DNA of 64,000 nt from JBBRHQ01 sp963815645 (GTDB lineage Bacteria; Actinomycetota; Thermoleophilia; Solirubrobacterales; 70-9), in assembly GCA_963815645.1 (NCBI GenBank), contig CAWFHL010000001.1, positions 2,480,001 to 2,544,000 of the forward strand, read 5' to 3'. Made by a program: the position numbers and the translations under genes. Below are positions 7,550 through 17,100 of this stretch, in pieces; the first letter of the stretch is position 1; every line of letters begins with the position of its first letter. The notes beneath the pieces were generated by a model that had not been told where the DNA came from, searched no databases, and saw only the letters and a program-made list of their open reading frames with translations.

Positions 7550-7975
7550 CTAGTTGACGTTGAGGGTGCCCTCCATGCCGGCCTCGCGGTGGCCCGGGAC
7601 CGTGCAGTAGAAGGTGTATTTGCCCGGCTTCAGGTCGCTGAGGGTCAGGTTGACCTTGCCCTGGCTGACCAGGTCCGAGGTCCCCAGCACCTTGCCGCTG
7701 GAATCCGCGACCGCGACGTCGTGCTGGATCGACGCCGGGTTGTCGAAGTCGATCGAGACTGTGCCCGACTTCGCCGACAGCGTCTTCTGGTCGTAGGAGA
7801 GCTGGTTGTCGGCGTTGGCCGTCAGCTTCACCGTCGAGCCCTTGGTGACCGTCGTCGTAGTGCCGCCACCTCCGCCTGACGAGGCGCCGGTGTCGGTCGA
7901 GCTGCTGCTGCTGCCGCAGGCGACGAGGGCGACCGAGGCGGCCGCGATGCCCAGCAGGGCGAATGCTTTCTTCAT
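7550..7975 (-). CDS. Cupredoxin (plastocyanin-like) lipoprotein
   Basis: 141 residues from ATG 7975 (AAAGGACC upstream; a start 5 codons earlier is possible). The N-terminus is a lipoprotein signal ending VALVACGSSSSS, with Cys as the lipidation site, then a Ser/Gly/Thr linker. The cupredoxin domain shows type-1 copper ligands: His in ASIQHDVAV, Cys and His in YTFYCTVPGHREAG, and Met in AGMEGTL. It should carry one electron at the outer face of the membrane. Its partner is unknown, although this window also encodes cytochrome c maturation and larger copper proteins. Confidence 0.88.
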   Translation of the reverse strand: MKKAFALLGIAAASVALVACGSSSSSTDTGASSGGGGGTTTTVTKGSTVKLTANADNQLSYDQKTLSAKSGTVSIDFDNPASIQHDVAVADSSGKVLGTSDLVSQGKVNLTLSDLKPGKYTFYCTVPGHREAGMEGTLNVN

Positions 7976-8070
7976 TGACGGTCCTTTCATGGGTTCAGGG
8001 CCAGACTCTAGTCAGATACGGGACCGGCGCAAGGCGGGTTCAGTCAGCCGCCGCAGCCGGTTCTTGCTTT

Positions 8071-8128
8071 GCCGGCGCGGGTGTTAGCGCCGGCTCGGGC
8101 GTGCCAGGCGGCGAAGCCGCCGCAGCTT
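8071..8128 (+). repeat. Dispersed REP-like element related to the 32.2-kb array
   Basis: It holds two hairpins: GCCGGCGC with GCGCCGGC, then GGCGGC-GAA-GCCGCC. Order and sequence match the units at 32213-32476, diverged by a few bases. It lies just downstream of the enoyl-CoA hydratase stop. Confidence 0.75.
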
Positions 8129-8130
8129 AT

Positions 8131-8955
8131 TCAGCGCCCGGTGAACTCCGGCTCCTCGCCGGCGAAGAAAGCCTGCACCCCGGAGCGCAGGTCCTCGGTG
8201 CCCATGCTGTCGGCGATCCCGTGCCGCTCCACCTGGAGGTGGTCGGTGAGGCTGTTCTCGATGCTCTGCCCGCAGAGCAGCTTCGCCATCCGCACGTAGT
8301 GGGGCGCCTTGGCACCCCACTTCTCGGCCACCTCGCGGGCGCGGTCCATCAATCGATCGGCGGGAACGACCTCGGAGACGAGCCGCTCCCCGAGCGCGTC
8401 GGCGGCGCTCATGTTGGGGTCCTCGAGGATGATCTCCAGCGCCCGGCTCGGGCCGACGACCCGCGGCAGGAAGTAGGTCATTCCGCCGTCCGGGGAGGCG
8501 CCGATCCGCCCGTAGGCGCAGGCGAAGAAGGCGTTCTCCGAGGCGATCCGGGTGTCGCAGGCGAGGGCAAGCGAGAAGCCGGCCCCGGCCGCGGGGCCGT
8601 TGATCGCCGCGATCACCGGGAAGGGGATGCGGCGCAGGTCGATGATCGCCTGGTGCAGCACCTCGGCCCCCCGCCGCACGTCGGAGGGGAGGTCGAAATC
8701 CTCCGACTCGACCCCCTTGCGGAACCAGCCGACGTCGCCGCCCGAGCTGAACGCCTTGCCGGCGCCGGTGATGATCAGCGCCCTCAGCGGGGCCCGGTCG
8801 GCCAGCCATGCGAAGGCGACCGTGAACTCGCCGATCATCTCGGGGCTCATCGCGTTGAAGACGTCGGGGCGGTCGAGGGTGAGGATGCCGGTCTCGCCGT
8901 CGATCTCGAGCCGCATCGTCGCCAGGTCGGGCGGGCTCAGTGTCTGGGTCGTCAT
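8131..8955 (-). CDS. Enoyl-CoA hydratase/isomerase (crotonase) family protein
   Basis: 274 residues with the crotonase core: TGILTLDRPDVFNAMSPEM, oxyanion-hole segments in GAGKAFSSGGDVGWF and GPAAGAGFSLALACD, and ASPDGGMTYFLPRVVG, where the Asp-Gly-Gly region carries the position equivalent to the second catalytic acid. It probably acts on 2-enoyl-CoA in beta-oxidation, but 1,2-epoxyphenylacetyl-CoA isomerase (PaaG-like) is an alternative because of the xSPDGG motif. ATG 8955 gives the usual family N-terminus. It is divergent from uvrC, whose start lies 77 bp away. Confidence 0.85.
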   Translation of the reverse strand: MTTQTLSPPDLATMRLEIDGETGILTLDRPDVFNAMSPEMIGEFTVAFAWLADRAPLRALIITGAGKAFSSGGDVGWFRKGVESEDFDLPSDVRRGAEVLHQAIIDLRRIPFPVIAAINGPAAGAGFSLALACDTRIASENAFFACAYGRIGASPDGGMTYFLPRVVGPSRALEIILEDPNMSAADALGERLVSEVVPADRLMDRAREVAEKWGAKAPHYVRMAKLLCGQSIENSLTDHLQVERHGIADSMGTEDLRSGVQAFFAGEEPEFTGR

Positions 8956-9018
8956 CTGCTCTCGGTCTCCTGCTCGTCGTCCGGCCGGGCCGCCGGTTTG
9001 GCCGTTCGGCCAGGAGCC

Positions 9019-9024
9019 TACCCT
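9019..9024 (+). promoter_or_regulatory. -10 box TACCCT, leaderless promoter of uvrC
   Basis: TACCCT lies 8 nt before ATG 9033. Confidence 0.4.
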
Positions 9025-9032
9025 TTGACCCG

Positions 9033-10997
9033 ATGGCCAAAGGTAACGGCAAGGGCACGAGGGCGGAGCGGATCGCCGAGCAGCGCCGCGGCCTGCCCGA
9101 TTCTCCCGGCGTCTACGTCTTCCACGGCGCGCAGGGGGAGGTGCTCTACGTCGGCAAGGCGCGTTCGATCCGCAAGCGGGTCGCATCGCACTTCTCGGGC
9201 GGAGAGACCGAGATCACCCGCCGCGTCGAGCGGATCGAGTTCCTGGTCACCGCGAACGAGGCCGAGGCGCTGCTTGCCGAGCAGAGCTTCATCAAGCGCC
9301 ACCGGCCCCGGTTCAACATCCGCCTGCGCGATGACAAGTCCTACCCCTACGTCGGCGTCAGCCTCGACGAGGACTTCCCGCGCGTCTACTTCACCCGCGA
9401 GCGGCACCGGTCCGGCCGCGCCTACTTCGGGCCGTTTTCCAGCGCCAAGCGGGTTCGGGAGACGCTCGACCTGCTCGGCAAGCTGTTCCAGTACCGAACC
9501 TGTGATGGGCCGGAGCCGGGGCGGCGCTCCGGAAATCCCTGCCTCGACTACTTCATCAAGCGATGTGGGGCCCCCTGCGTCGGTTACGTCGATCGTGACG
9601 AGTACCGCCGCAACATCGAGGCGATCGTCGACTTCCTCTCCGGCCGCTATCGCCAGGTCGAGAGCGAGGAGGAGCGGAAGATGGAGGAGGCTGCGGCCGG
9701 CCGCCACTACGAGCGCGCCGCCCTCCACCGCGACCGCCTCAAGGCGATCCGCTCGCTGTTCGAGCGCCAGCGCGTTGCCGGTGGCTCGGTTGGCACGGCC
9801 GACCTGATCGGTGTTGCGGCGGAGGGCTCCGACGCCAACGCCCAGGTCTTCCAGGTGCGCGACGGCATCCTCGCCGAGCGCCAGAGCTTCTACCTCGAAA
9901 ACCAGGGCGAGCGCGCCATCGCTGAGGTCGCCGAGGAGTTCATCGGCCAGTACTACGCGGCCTCGCCGGCAATGCCGCGGACGATCGTCGTCGGCCCCTA
10001 CCTGAGGGAGCGCGCCGAGCTGCTTTCGGAGGCGCTCAGCGAGCGCCGCGGCTCCCCGGTCGAGGTGCGGGCGGCGGAGCGCGGCGACAAACGGCGCCTG
10101 CGGGAGCTGGCCGAGCGAAACGCACGCCTCGCGCTCGACCAGGACCGCCTGCGCCGCGAGCACCGGCGCCAGCGGCGGGTCGAGTCGCTTTCGGCCCTCC
10201 GCGAAGCGCTGGGGATGGAGGATCTGCCGGTGCGGATCGAGGGTTTCGACATCTCCAATCTCGGCGCCGAGCACACGGTCGCCTCGATGGTCGTGTTCGA
10301 GGGCGGCGCAACCAAGAAGGCCCACTACCGGAGGTTCCGGGTAAGAGGAGACGCAGCAGCACAGGAACCCGACCGCCCCCGGACGCGAAGCGGAGGAGGC
10401 GGTCGGATTGATTCCTCCCGGACGCGAAGCGGAGGAGGCGGTCGGAGCGGTCCCGACGACTTCGCCGCTATGGAGGAAGTGCTGGGCCGCCGCATCAACC
10501 GTTACCTCGAGCAGGCCGATCTCTCGCCCCACGATGCGGAGCGCGACGAGAGCTTCTCCTCGCTGCCCTCGCTGGTCGTGGTCGACGGAGGCAAGGGCCA
10601 GCTGGCGGCCGGAATGCGGGCCCTGCGCCCGTTCAGCGAGCGGGGAGTGACTGTGATCAGCCTGGCGAAGAGGCTGGAGGAGGTATACGTCCCGGGCCGC
10701 TCGGCGCCGATCGATCTCGCTGCCGACTCGGAGGCCTCGAAGCTGCTGCAGCGGGTACGCGACGAGGCCCACCGGTTCGCGATCGAGCACCATCGCGGCC
10801 GCCGCGACCAGGCGATGACCGGCTCGGTGCTGGACGGCCTCAGAGGGGTCGGGCCGGTGCGCAAACGGGCGCTGCTTCAGCACTTCGGCTCACCCGACCG
10901 CTTCCTCGCAGCCAGCCGCGAGGAGCTCGAGGCGGTGCCGGGGGTCCCCGGCAAGGTCGCCCGGGAAATCCACGAGCAGCTCAACAGGACGGGATGA
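9033..10997 (+). CDS. uvrC: Excinuclease ABC subunit C
   Basis: 654 residues. The N-terminal GIY-YIG nuclease (SPGVYVFHGAQGEVLYVGKA) makes the 3' incision in nucleotide excision repair. A Cys-bearing linker (RCGAPCVGY) and a UVR motif (about residues 210-240) bind UvrB. The RNase H-like 5' nuclease (IEGFDISNLGAEHTVASMVV, LVVVDGGKGQLAAG) and a C-terminal helix-hairpin-helix (GLRGVGPVRKRALL) follow. About 33 residues (437-470) inserted in the RNase H-like domain come from a repeat (next entry). The gene overlaps rapZ by 4 bp, the common uvrC-rapZ order of Gram-positives. Confidence 0.96.
   Translation: MAKGNGKGTRAERIAEQRRGLPDSPGVYVFHGAQGEVLYVGKARSIRKRVASHFSGGETEITRRVERIEFLVTANEAEALLAEQSFIKRHRPRFNIRLRDDKSYPYVGVSLDEDFPRVYFTRERHRSGRAYFGPFSSAKRVRETLDLLGKLFQYRTCDGPEPGRRSGNPCLDYFIKRCGAPCVGYVDRDEYRRNIEAIVDFLSGRYRQVESEEERKMEEAAAGRHYERAALHRDRLKAIRSLFERQRVAGGSVGTADLIGVAAEGSDANAQVFQVRDGILAERQSFYLENQGERAIAEVAEEFIGQYYAASPAMPRTIVVGPYLRERAELLSEALSERRGSPVEVRAAERGDKRRLRELAERNARLALDQDRLRREHRRQRRVESLSALREALGMEDLPVRIEGFDISNLGAEHTVASMVVFEGGATKKAHYRRFRVRGDAAAQEPDRPRTRSGGGGRIDSSRTRSGGGGRSGPDDFAAMEEVLGRRINRYLEQADLSPHDAERDESFSSLPSLVVVDGGKGQLAAGMRALRPFSERGVTVISLAKRLEEVYVPGRSAPIDLAADSEASKLLQRVRDEAHRFAIEHHRGRRDQAMTGSVLDGLRGVGPVRKRALLQHFGSPDRFLAASREELEAVPGVPGKVAREIHEQLNRTG
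10347..10452 (+). repeat. In-frame repeat insertion inside uvrC
   Basis: Two identical 30-bp units (10378-10407 and 10417-10446, 39 bp apart) encode RTRSGGGGR twice. GACCGCC at 10371-10377 can pair with the GGCGGTC at the end of either unit, so the insert forms a hairpin. Flanking residues (HYRRFRVRG before, GPDDFAAMEEVLGRR after) are contiguous in other UvrC proteins, as I recall the family. Confidence 0.8.
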
Positions 10998-11881
10998 CCG
11001 GGCCGGATTCAACCCCCGTCGAGCTGGTCGTGATCACGGGGCATTCGGGAGCCGGGAAGTCGGAGGCGATCGCCGCCTTCGAGGACGGGGGATACTTCTG
11101 CGTCGACAACCTGCCGCCGCGGATGATCGGCTCCCTGGGCGAGCTGTTCCGGCACTCCGGCAGCGGCGTCGAGCGCGCCGCGGTGGTCTCGGACGTTCGC
11201 GGAGGCGAGTACTTCGAGGAGCTGATCCACGTACTCGAGGACCTGGAGAGCGACCGGCTGCGGCCTCAGGTGCTCTTCCTCGAGGCCGACCAGGAGACCC
11301 TGGTCGATCGCTACAAGGAGACGCGACGGCGCCACCCGCTGGCCCCGGAGGGCCGGATCGTCGAGGGGATTCGGGCCGAGCGCGAGATGCTGGCGCCGTT
11401 GCGGGAGCGGGCCGACGTGGTCATGGACACGGGCGATCTGACCGGTGGGGAGCTGCGCCGCCGGATCGCCGAGGAGATGCTCAGCGCGCTTCCCGGGGGG
11501 AAGCTGGCCCTGACCCTGCTCACCTTCGGTTTTAAGAACGGGCCGCCGCGTGACGCCGATCTCACCCTCGACGTCCGCTTCCTGCCGAACCCGCACTACG
11601 TCGACGAGCTGCGGCCGCTCACCGGGCTCGACGAGGAGGTGCGGGGCTACGTCGAGTCCGGCACCCAGGCGGGCGAGTTCTACGGGCGGCTGCTCCCGCT
11701 GCTCGAGTTCCTCGTCCCGGCCTACGTGGCCGAGGGGAAGAGCCACCTGACGATCGCGGTCGGCTGCACCGGTGGCCGCCACCGCTCGGTCACGGTCGCC
11801 GACCGGATCCGTCGTGACCTCGCAGGCCGGGAGGACGTGATCGTCCGGGTCAAGCACCGCGACGTCGAGCTGGAGTCCTGA
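10994..11881 (+). CDS. rapZ: RapZ/YvcJ-family nucleotide-binding adaptor
   Basis: 295 residues with a Walker A (ITGHSGAGKSEAIAAFEDGG), the family signature YFCVDNLPPRM, and the conserved C-terminal domain (GCTGGRHRSVTVADRI, VKHRD at the end). RapZ-like proteins bind GTP/ATP and, in Gram-negatives, UDP-GlcNAc and small RNAs for amino-sugar control; in Gram-positives the role is less clear. It is co-translated with uvrC through ATGA. In most actinobacteria yvcK and whiA follow, but here a hairpin and an ABC exporter follow instead. Confidence 0.92.
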   Translation: MTGPDSTPVELVVITGHSGAGKSEAIAAFEDGGYFCVDNLPPRMIGSLGELFRHSGSGVERAAVVSDVRGGEYFEELIHVLEDLESDRLRPQVLFLEADQETLVDRYKETRRRHPLAPEGRIVEGIRAEREMLAPLRERADVVMDTGDLTGGELRRRIAEEMLSALPGGKLALTLLTFGFKNGPPRDADLTLDVRFLPNPHYVDELRPLTGLDEEVRGYVESGTQAGEFYGRLLPLLEFLVPAYVAEGKSHLTIAVGCTGGRHRSVTVADRIRRDLAGREDVIVRVKHRDVELES

Positions 11882-11883
11882 AA

Positions 11884-11909
11884 GGCGGCCTGCGGCCGCT
11901 TTCGCCGCC
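11884..11909 (+). terminator. Hairpin after rapZ
   Basis: GGCGGC and GCCGCC flank an inner GCGGCCGC palindrome directly behind the rapZ stop and before the next -10 box. There is no T-tract, so termination is only suggested. Confidence 0.4.
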
Positions 11910-11915
11910 TAACAT
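11910..11915 (+). promoter_or_regulatory. -10 box TAACAT, leaderless promoter of the ABC operon
   Basis: TAACAT lies 8 nt before ATG 11924. Confidence 0.45.
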
Positions 11916-11923
11916 CCCTGCCG

Positions 11924-12829
11924 ATGCCCGCTCCCGCGATCTCCGTCCGTGGCCTGCGCATGTCCTACGGCGACGTGGAGGCCGTCAGCGGCATCGACCT
12001 CGACGTCGAGCCGGGCGAGATCCTCGCCTTCCTCGGTCCGAACGGCGCCGGCAAGACGACGACCGTGGAGATCCTCGAGGGCTACCGCCGCCGCAGCGGG
12101 GGAGAGGTGGCGGTGCTCGGGGAGGACCCGCAGAAGGCCGGCTCCGAGTGGCGGGAGGGGATCGGGATCGTCCTGCAGAGCGACAGGCTCGATCCCTACC
12201 TGACCGTGACCGAGTCGCTGCAGCTCTACGCGGGGTACTACCGCCGCCCGCGCGAGGTGGGGGAGGTGATCAGGCTGGTCGGCCTCGAGGAGAAGGCCGA
12301 TCAGCGGGCGAGCCGGCTCTCCGGCGGCCAGCAGCGACGACTCGACGTCGGCATCGCCCTTGTCGGGGACCCCGAGCTGCTCTTCCTCGATGAGCCGACC
12401 ACCGGCTTCGATCCGTCCGCCCGGCGCCAGGCGTGGGAGGTGATCGCCGGGTTGCGCGACCTCGGGAAGACCGTCTTCCTCACCACCCACTACATGGACG
12501 AGGCCCAGCAGCTGGCCGACCGCGTGATGATCATCTCGCGCGGCGAGATCGTCGCCCGGGGCACGCCCGAGGACCTCGGCAACCGAGACGCCGAGCCTGC
12601 GAGGATCAGCTTCCGCCTCCCGGACGGGCACGCCCCGGAGGAGATCCCCCTGGAGGTGGCGGGGGGGAACGGCGCCGGAATCGTCACCCTCAGCACCCGG
12701 AACCCGGTGAGCACCCTCAACCAGCTAACCGGCTGGGCCCTGGAGCGTGGCATCGACCTCGAGGGCCTCGAGGTCAGCAGGCCGAGCCTCGAGGACATCT
12801 ACCTCGAGCTGACTGCGGAGGAACCCTGA
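11924..12829 (+). CDS. ABC-2 type exporter, ATP-binding subunit
   Basis: 301 residues. Walker A GPNGAGKTTT, signature LSGGQQRRLDVG, Walker B LLFLDEPTTGFD and H-loop TTHYMDEA are all intact, followed by a C-terminal region of about 90 residues typical of DrrA/CcmA-like exporters. With the membrane subunit encoded next, it should power export of a drug, lipid or polysaccharide precursor. The substrate cannot be told. The stop codon overlaps the CTG start proposed for the permease. Confidence 0.93.
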   Translation: MPAPAISVRGLRMSYGDVEAVSGIDLDVEPGEILAFLGPNGAGKTTTVEILEGYRRRSGGEVAVLGEDPQKAGSEWREGIGIVLQSDRLDPYLTVTESLQLYAGYYRRPREVGEVIRLVGLEEKADQRASRLSGGQQRRLDVGIALVGDPELLFLDEPTTGFDPSARRQAWEVIAGLRDLGKTVFLTTHYMDEAQQLADRVMIISRGEIVARGTPEDLGNRDAEPARISFRLPDGHAPEEIPLEVAGGNGAGIVTLSTRNPVSTLNQLTGWALERGIDLEGLEVSRPSLEDIYLELTAEEP

Positions 12830-13605
12830 TCAGCGGCGCCGCTCTCGCACTGCACCAGTTCCGCTACGACCAGAAGGCCTTCTGGCGAAATCCCGCCTCG
12901 GTCTTCTTCACCGTGATGTTCCCGGTGGTGCTGCTGCTGATCTTCGCCACGGTGTTCGGCGGGCAGACGGTGGACGTCCGCGGCGGGATCAAGACGACCA
13001 CCTACTACGTCCCGGCGATCATCACCCTGTCGGTGATCTCCGCGACCATGCAGAGCCTGGCGATGTCGCTGACCATCGCTCGCGAGGACGGCCGCCTGAA
13101 GCGCGGCCGCGGCACGCCGATGCCCGCCTGGGTCTTCGTCGCAGGCAGGGTCGGCAACGCGATCGTCGTCTCGCTGCTGATGCTCGTCCTGCTGGCGGCG
13201 ATCGGCGGCGTCCTCTACGGGGTCGAGGTCCCCTGGGACCGCCTCCCGGCGATCCTCCTGACGTTGACGGTCGGGGCCGCCTCCTTCTGCTGCCTGGGTG
13301 TGTCCCTGACTGCGCTGATCCCCTCCCAGGACGCCGCCGCGCCGATCGTCAACGCGATCCTCCTGCCCCTCTACTTCCTCTCCGGGGTCTTCATCCCCGA
13401 CGACCAGCTGCCGAACGGCGTCATCCACTTCGCCGACGCTTTCCCGATCAGGCATTTCTTCGAGGCCTTCTTCAGCGCCTACGTGCCCGCCGGAGCGGGG
13501 GGCTCGGGGATCGAGTGGGGCAACCTTGCGATCGTCGCGATCTGGGGCATCGCGGGCCTGCTCTTCGCCGTACGCTATTTCCGCTGGACGCCCAGATCCG
13601 GCTGA
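12826..13605 (+). CDS. ABC-2 type exporter, membrane subunit
   Basis: About 259 residues with six predicted membrane helices (for example SVFFTVMFPVVLLLIFATVF and GNAIVVSLLMLVLLAAIGGV) and the ABC-2 motif near the end (LPLYFLSGVFIP). No ATG, GTG or TTG lies between the ATPase stop and the conserved N-terminus. CTG 12826 overlaps that stop (CTGA) and has GGAGGA just upstream, so a CTG start with translational coupling is the best reading. A later start would cut into the first helix. Confidence 0.85.
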   Translation: MISGAALALHQFRYDQKAFWRNPASVFFTVMFPVVLLLIFATVFGGQTVDVRGGIKTTTYYVPAIITLSVISATMQSLAMSLTIAREDGRLKRGRGTPMPAWVFVAGRVGNAIVVSLLMLVLLAAIGGVLYGVEVPWDRLPAILLTLTVGAASFCCLGVSLTALIPSQDAAAPIVNAILLPLYFLSGVFIPDDQLPNGVIHFADAFPIRHFFEAFFSAYVPAGAGGSGIEWGNLAIVAIWGIAGLLFAVRYFRWTPRSG

Positions 13606-13650
13606 GCCGCGCCCGGCGCGGCGGCGGCGACACGGATCAGCCCTCCCCTA

Positions 13651-13656
13651 TAGCCT
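13651..13656 (+). promoter_or_regulatory. -10 box TAGCCT, leaderless promoter of the VOC gene
   Basis: TAGCCT lies 7 nt before GTG 13664. An overlapping TATAGC (13649-13654) would give a 9-nt spacer. Confidence 0.4.
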
Positions 13657-13663
13657 GCCCGCC

Positions 13664-14026
13664 GTGCTACACCACGTCCGCCTCGAGGTCGGCGATCTCG
13701 ACGTCAGCGCCGCCTTCTACGACTCGCTCCTGGCTCCACTTGGCTGGCGGCGCCATTTCGAGCGCGACGAGACCGTCGGCTGGGGGATCGCAAAGCCCGT
13801 CTTCTTCATCTCCGCCCACCATCCGCCGGCCCCCGGGTTCGGCCTGATCTGCTTCTCGGGAAAGGGGATCGCGGCCGTCAAGGCGGCCTGGGAGGGGGGC
13901 GTCGGGGCCGGCGGCAAGAGCACCGGGGAGCCAGGCGAGTCGCGCAGCCACGGCTCCGGCAGCTACTCGGCGTTCCTCCGGGATCCCGACGGCTACGACG
14001 TCGAGGTGACGATCGGCGCCGACTGA
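13664..14026 (+). CDS. VOC-superfamily (glyoxalase/bleomycin resistance-like) protein
   Basis: 120 residues beginning VLHHVRLEVGDLDVSAAFYD, the vicinal-oxygen-chelate first strand with a metal-ligand His, and ending YSAFLRDPDGYDVEVTIG with the closing acidic ligand. Such proteins are dioxygenases, glyoxalases or sequestering resistance proteins. The substrate is unknown. GTG 13664 sits 7 nt behind a -10 box. It is inserted between the exporter and the glycolytic operon and shares no overlap with either. Confidence 0.75.
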   Translation: MLHHVRLEVGDLDVSAAFYDSLLAPLGWRRHFERDETVGWGIAKPVFFISAHHPPAPGFGLICFSGKGIAAVKAAWEGGVGAGGKSTGEPGESRSHGSGSYSAFLRDPDGYDVEVTIGAD

Positions 14027-14089
14027 TCGCCGCCATATCCATAAGATCGATGAAGACAACGATCTCGGATCCCAGGAGGGAATGACTGA

Positions 14090-15116
<1,027 letters not shown>

Positions 15117-15129
15117 AGCCGCGGCGGCG

Positions 15130-16347
15130 TTGGGCCCGGTCAAGGCAAGCGTCCGCGACGCAGAGGTCGCGGGCAAGCGGGTGCTGGTGCGGGTCGACTT
15201 CAACGTCCCGCTCTCCGCCGGCGCGGTCGAGGACGACACCAGGATCAGAGCGGCGCTGCCGACGATCGAGCTGCTGCGAAGCCGCGGCGCCGGGGTGATC
15301 CTCGTCTCCCACCTCGGCCGCCCGGGCGGGAAGCCGGATCCGGCGCTGTCGATGAAGCCGGTGGCCGAGCGGCTCTCGGAGCTGCTCGCGAGCGAGATCG
15401 CGCTCGCTCCCGAGGTGGTCGGCGAGCGCGCCGCCGCGATGGCCGGCGAGTTGGAGCCGGGCGGCGTGATGCTGCTCGAGAACAGCCGTTTCGAGCCTGG
15501 CGAAACCGACAACGATCCGGAGCTCGCCGCGGCCCTCGCCGGCCTCGCCGACCTCTTCGTCGACGATGCTTTCGGCGCCGCCCATCGGGCCCACGCGACG
15601 ACCGTTGGGGTCGCCCAGCGGCTTCCGGCCTATGCGGGGCTCCTGCTCGAGCGCGAGCTGCAGGAGCTCGGGCGTGTCGTCGCCGACCCGGAGCGTCCCC
15701 TGGTCCTCGTCCTGGGTGGCGCCAAGGTCAGCGACAAGGTCGGGGTGATCGACCGCTTCCTCGAGATCGCCGACCAGATACTGATCGGAGGCGCGATGTG
15801 CTTCAGCTTCTTCCGTGCCCAGGGGGCCTCCACCGGCGACTCGCTGGTCGAGGAGAGGGGCATCGAGCTGGCGGCGGAGGCGCTACGCAAGTCCGAGGGA
15901 TCTCGATGCGCCCTGCGGCTCCCCGTCGATCTGGTGCTCGGCGATCGCTTCGACGCCGGGGCCGAGCGGCGGGTCTCCGAGGGCAGCGAGGTTCCCGACG
16001 GCTGGATGGGCCTCGACGTCGGCCCTCGCACGGCCCGCGAGTACGCGGCCGAGGTCTTGGCGGCGGGGACCGTGCTCTGGAACGGCCCGATGGGAGCGTT
16101 CGAGCTCGAGCCGTTCGCCGACGGCACCAGGATCCTCGCCGAAGCGGTCGCCGCGACGAAGGCGAAGACGGTGGTCGGCGGCGGCGACTCGGTCGCCGCG
16201 CTGGCGCAGTTCGGCCTCTCCGAGAAAGTCGACTGGCTGAGCACCGGCGGCGGTGCGTCCCTGGAGCTGCTCGAGGGCAAGCGGCTGCCGGGAGTCGAGG
16301 CGTTGATGGACGAGCAGACTGCGGCGGAGGAAGGTGAGCCGGCTTGA
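15130..16347 (+). CDS. pgk: Phosphoglycerate kinase
   Basis: 405 residues with the PGK signature GKRVLVRVDFNVPL, the substrate region SHLGRPGGKPDP, the nucleotide region LVLGGAKVSDKVGVIDRFL and the C-terminal GGGDSVAALAQFG. It transfers phosphate from 1,3-bisphosphoglycerate to ADP. No ATG fits. TTG 15130, 13 nt after the gap stop, gives MGPVKASVRDAEVAGKRVLV, matching the family N-terminus. The end overlaps tpiA by 4 bp (TTGA). Confidence 0.94.
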   Translation: MGPVKASVRDAEVAGKRVLVRVDFNVPLSAGAVEDDTRIRAALPTIELLRSRGAGVILVSHLGRPGGKPDPALSMKPVAERLSELLASEIALAPEVVGERAAAMAGELEPGGVMLLENSRFEPGETDNDPELAAALAGLADLFVDDAFGAAHRAHATTVGVAQRLPAYAGLLLERELQELGRVVADPERPLVLVLGGAKVSDKVGVIDRFLEIADQILIGGAMCFSFFRAQGASTGDSLVEERGIELAAEALRKSEGSRCALRLPVDLVLGDRFDAGAERRVSEGSEVPDGWMGLDVGPRTAREYAAEVLAAGTVLWNGPMGAFELEPFADGTRILAEAVAATKAKTVVGGGDSVAALAQFGLSEKVDWLSTGGGASLELLEGKRLPGVEALMDEQTAAEEGEPA

Positions 16348-17100
16348 GCGACAGAAGGCCCTATGTGGCAGCAAACTGGAAGATGAACAAGACGATCTCC
16401 GAGGCCGAGGCGTTCCTGGATGCCTTTCTCCCCGGCGCGCCCGGGGCCAACGGGCCCGAGGTGGTGATCTGCCCCTCCTTCATCGCCCTGCGCGCGAGCG
16501 CCGAGCGCTGCTCGGGGAGCGCCGTGAGGATCGCCGCCCAGAACATGCACGAGGAGGATTCGGGGGCATTCACGGGCGAGGTGTCGGCGCCGATGCTGCT
16601 CGAGGCGGGTGTCGACGGCGGTGGTGCTCGGGCACTCGGAGCGGCGCGAGCTGTTCGGCGAGACCGATGAGGCGCTCGCCCGCAAGGTCCCCGCGGCGCT
16701 CGCGGCCGGGCTGGAGCCGATCCTCTGCGTCGGGGAGACCGAGGAGGCCCGGGATGCGGAGCAGACGGAAGCCGTGCTCGAGCGCCAGATCGCGGCCGAC
16801 CTGGAGGCGGTCGAGGGCGCCCATATGGACCGGCTGGTGATCGCCTACGAGCCGATCTGGGCAATCGGAACAGGGCGCACCGCCACCCCCGGGCAGGCTC
16901 AGGAGGCCCTCGCCTTCATCCGCGACCTGCTCCGCGCTCGCGGAGGCGACGCCGACCGGGTGCGCATCCTCTACGGCGGTTCGGTCAAGCCGGGTAACGC
17001 CGCCGAGCTGATGGCCGAGGCCGACATCGACGGGGCGCTGGTCGGCGGAGCGTCGCTCGATCCAGGCGACTTCGCGGCGATCGTCGCTGCGGCGGGATGA
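16344..17100 (+). CDS. tpiA: Triosephosphate isomerase (frameshifted as sequenced)
   Basis: It starts at TTG 16344 inside the pgk stop: SDRRPYVAANWKMNKT contains the active-site Asn and Lys. The N-terminal frame runs to about 16617. One extra G then shifts to the frame carrying VVLGHSERRELFGE (catalytic His), AYEPIWAIGTGRTATPGQAQ (catalytic Glu) and YGGSVKPGNAAEL (phosphate loop). Joined length is about 251 residues, normal for TIM. ATGA links it to gpmI. The lesion is probably a sequencing indel. Confidence 0.9.

Noticed and set aside
8940..9032. Longer UvrC starting at 8940
   Set aside because: The extra residues overlap the divergent hydratase start and lack conservation. ATG 9033 has a -10 box 8 nt upstream.
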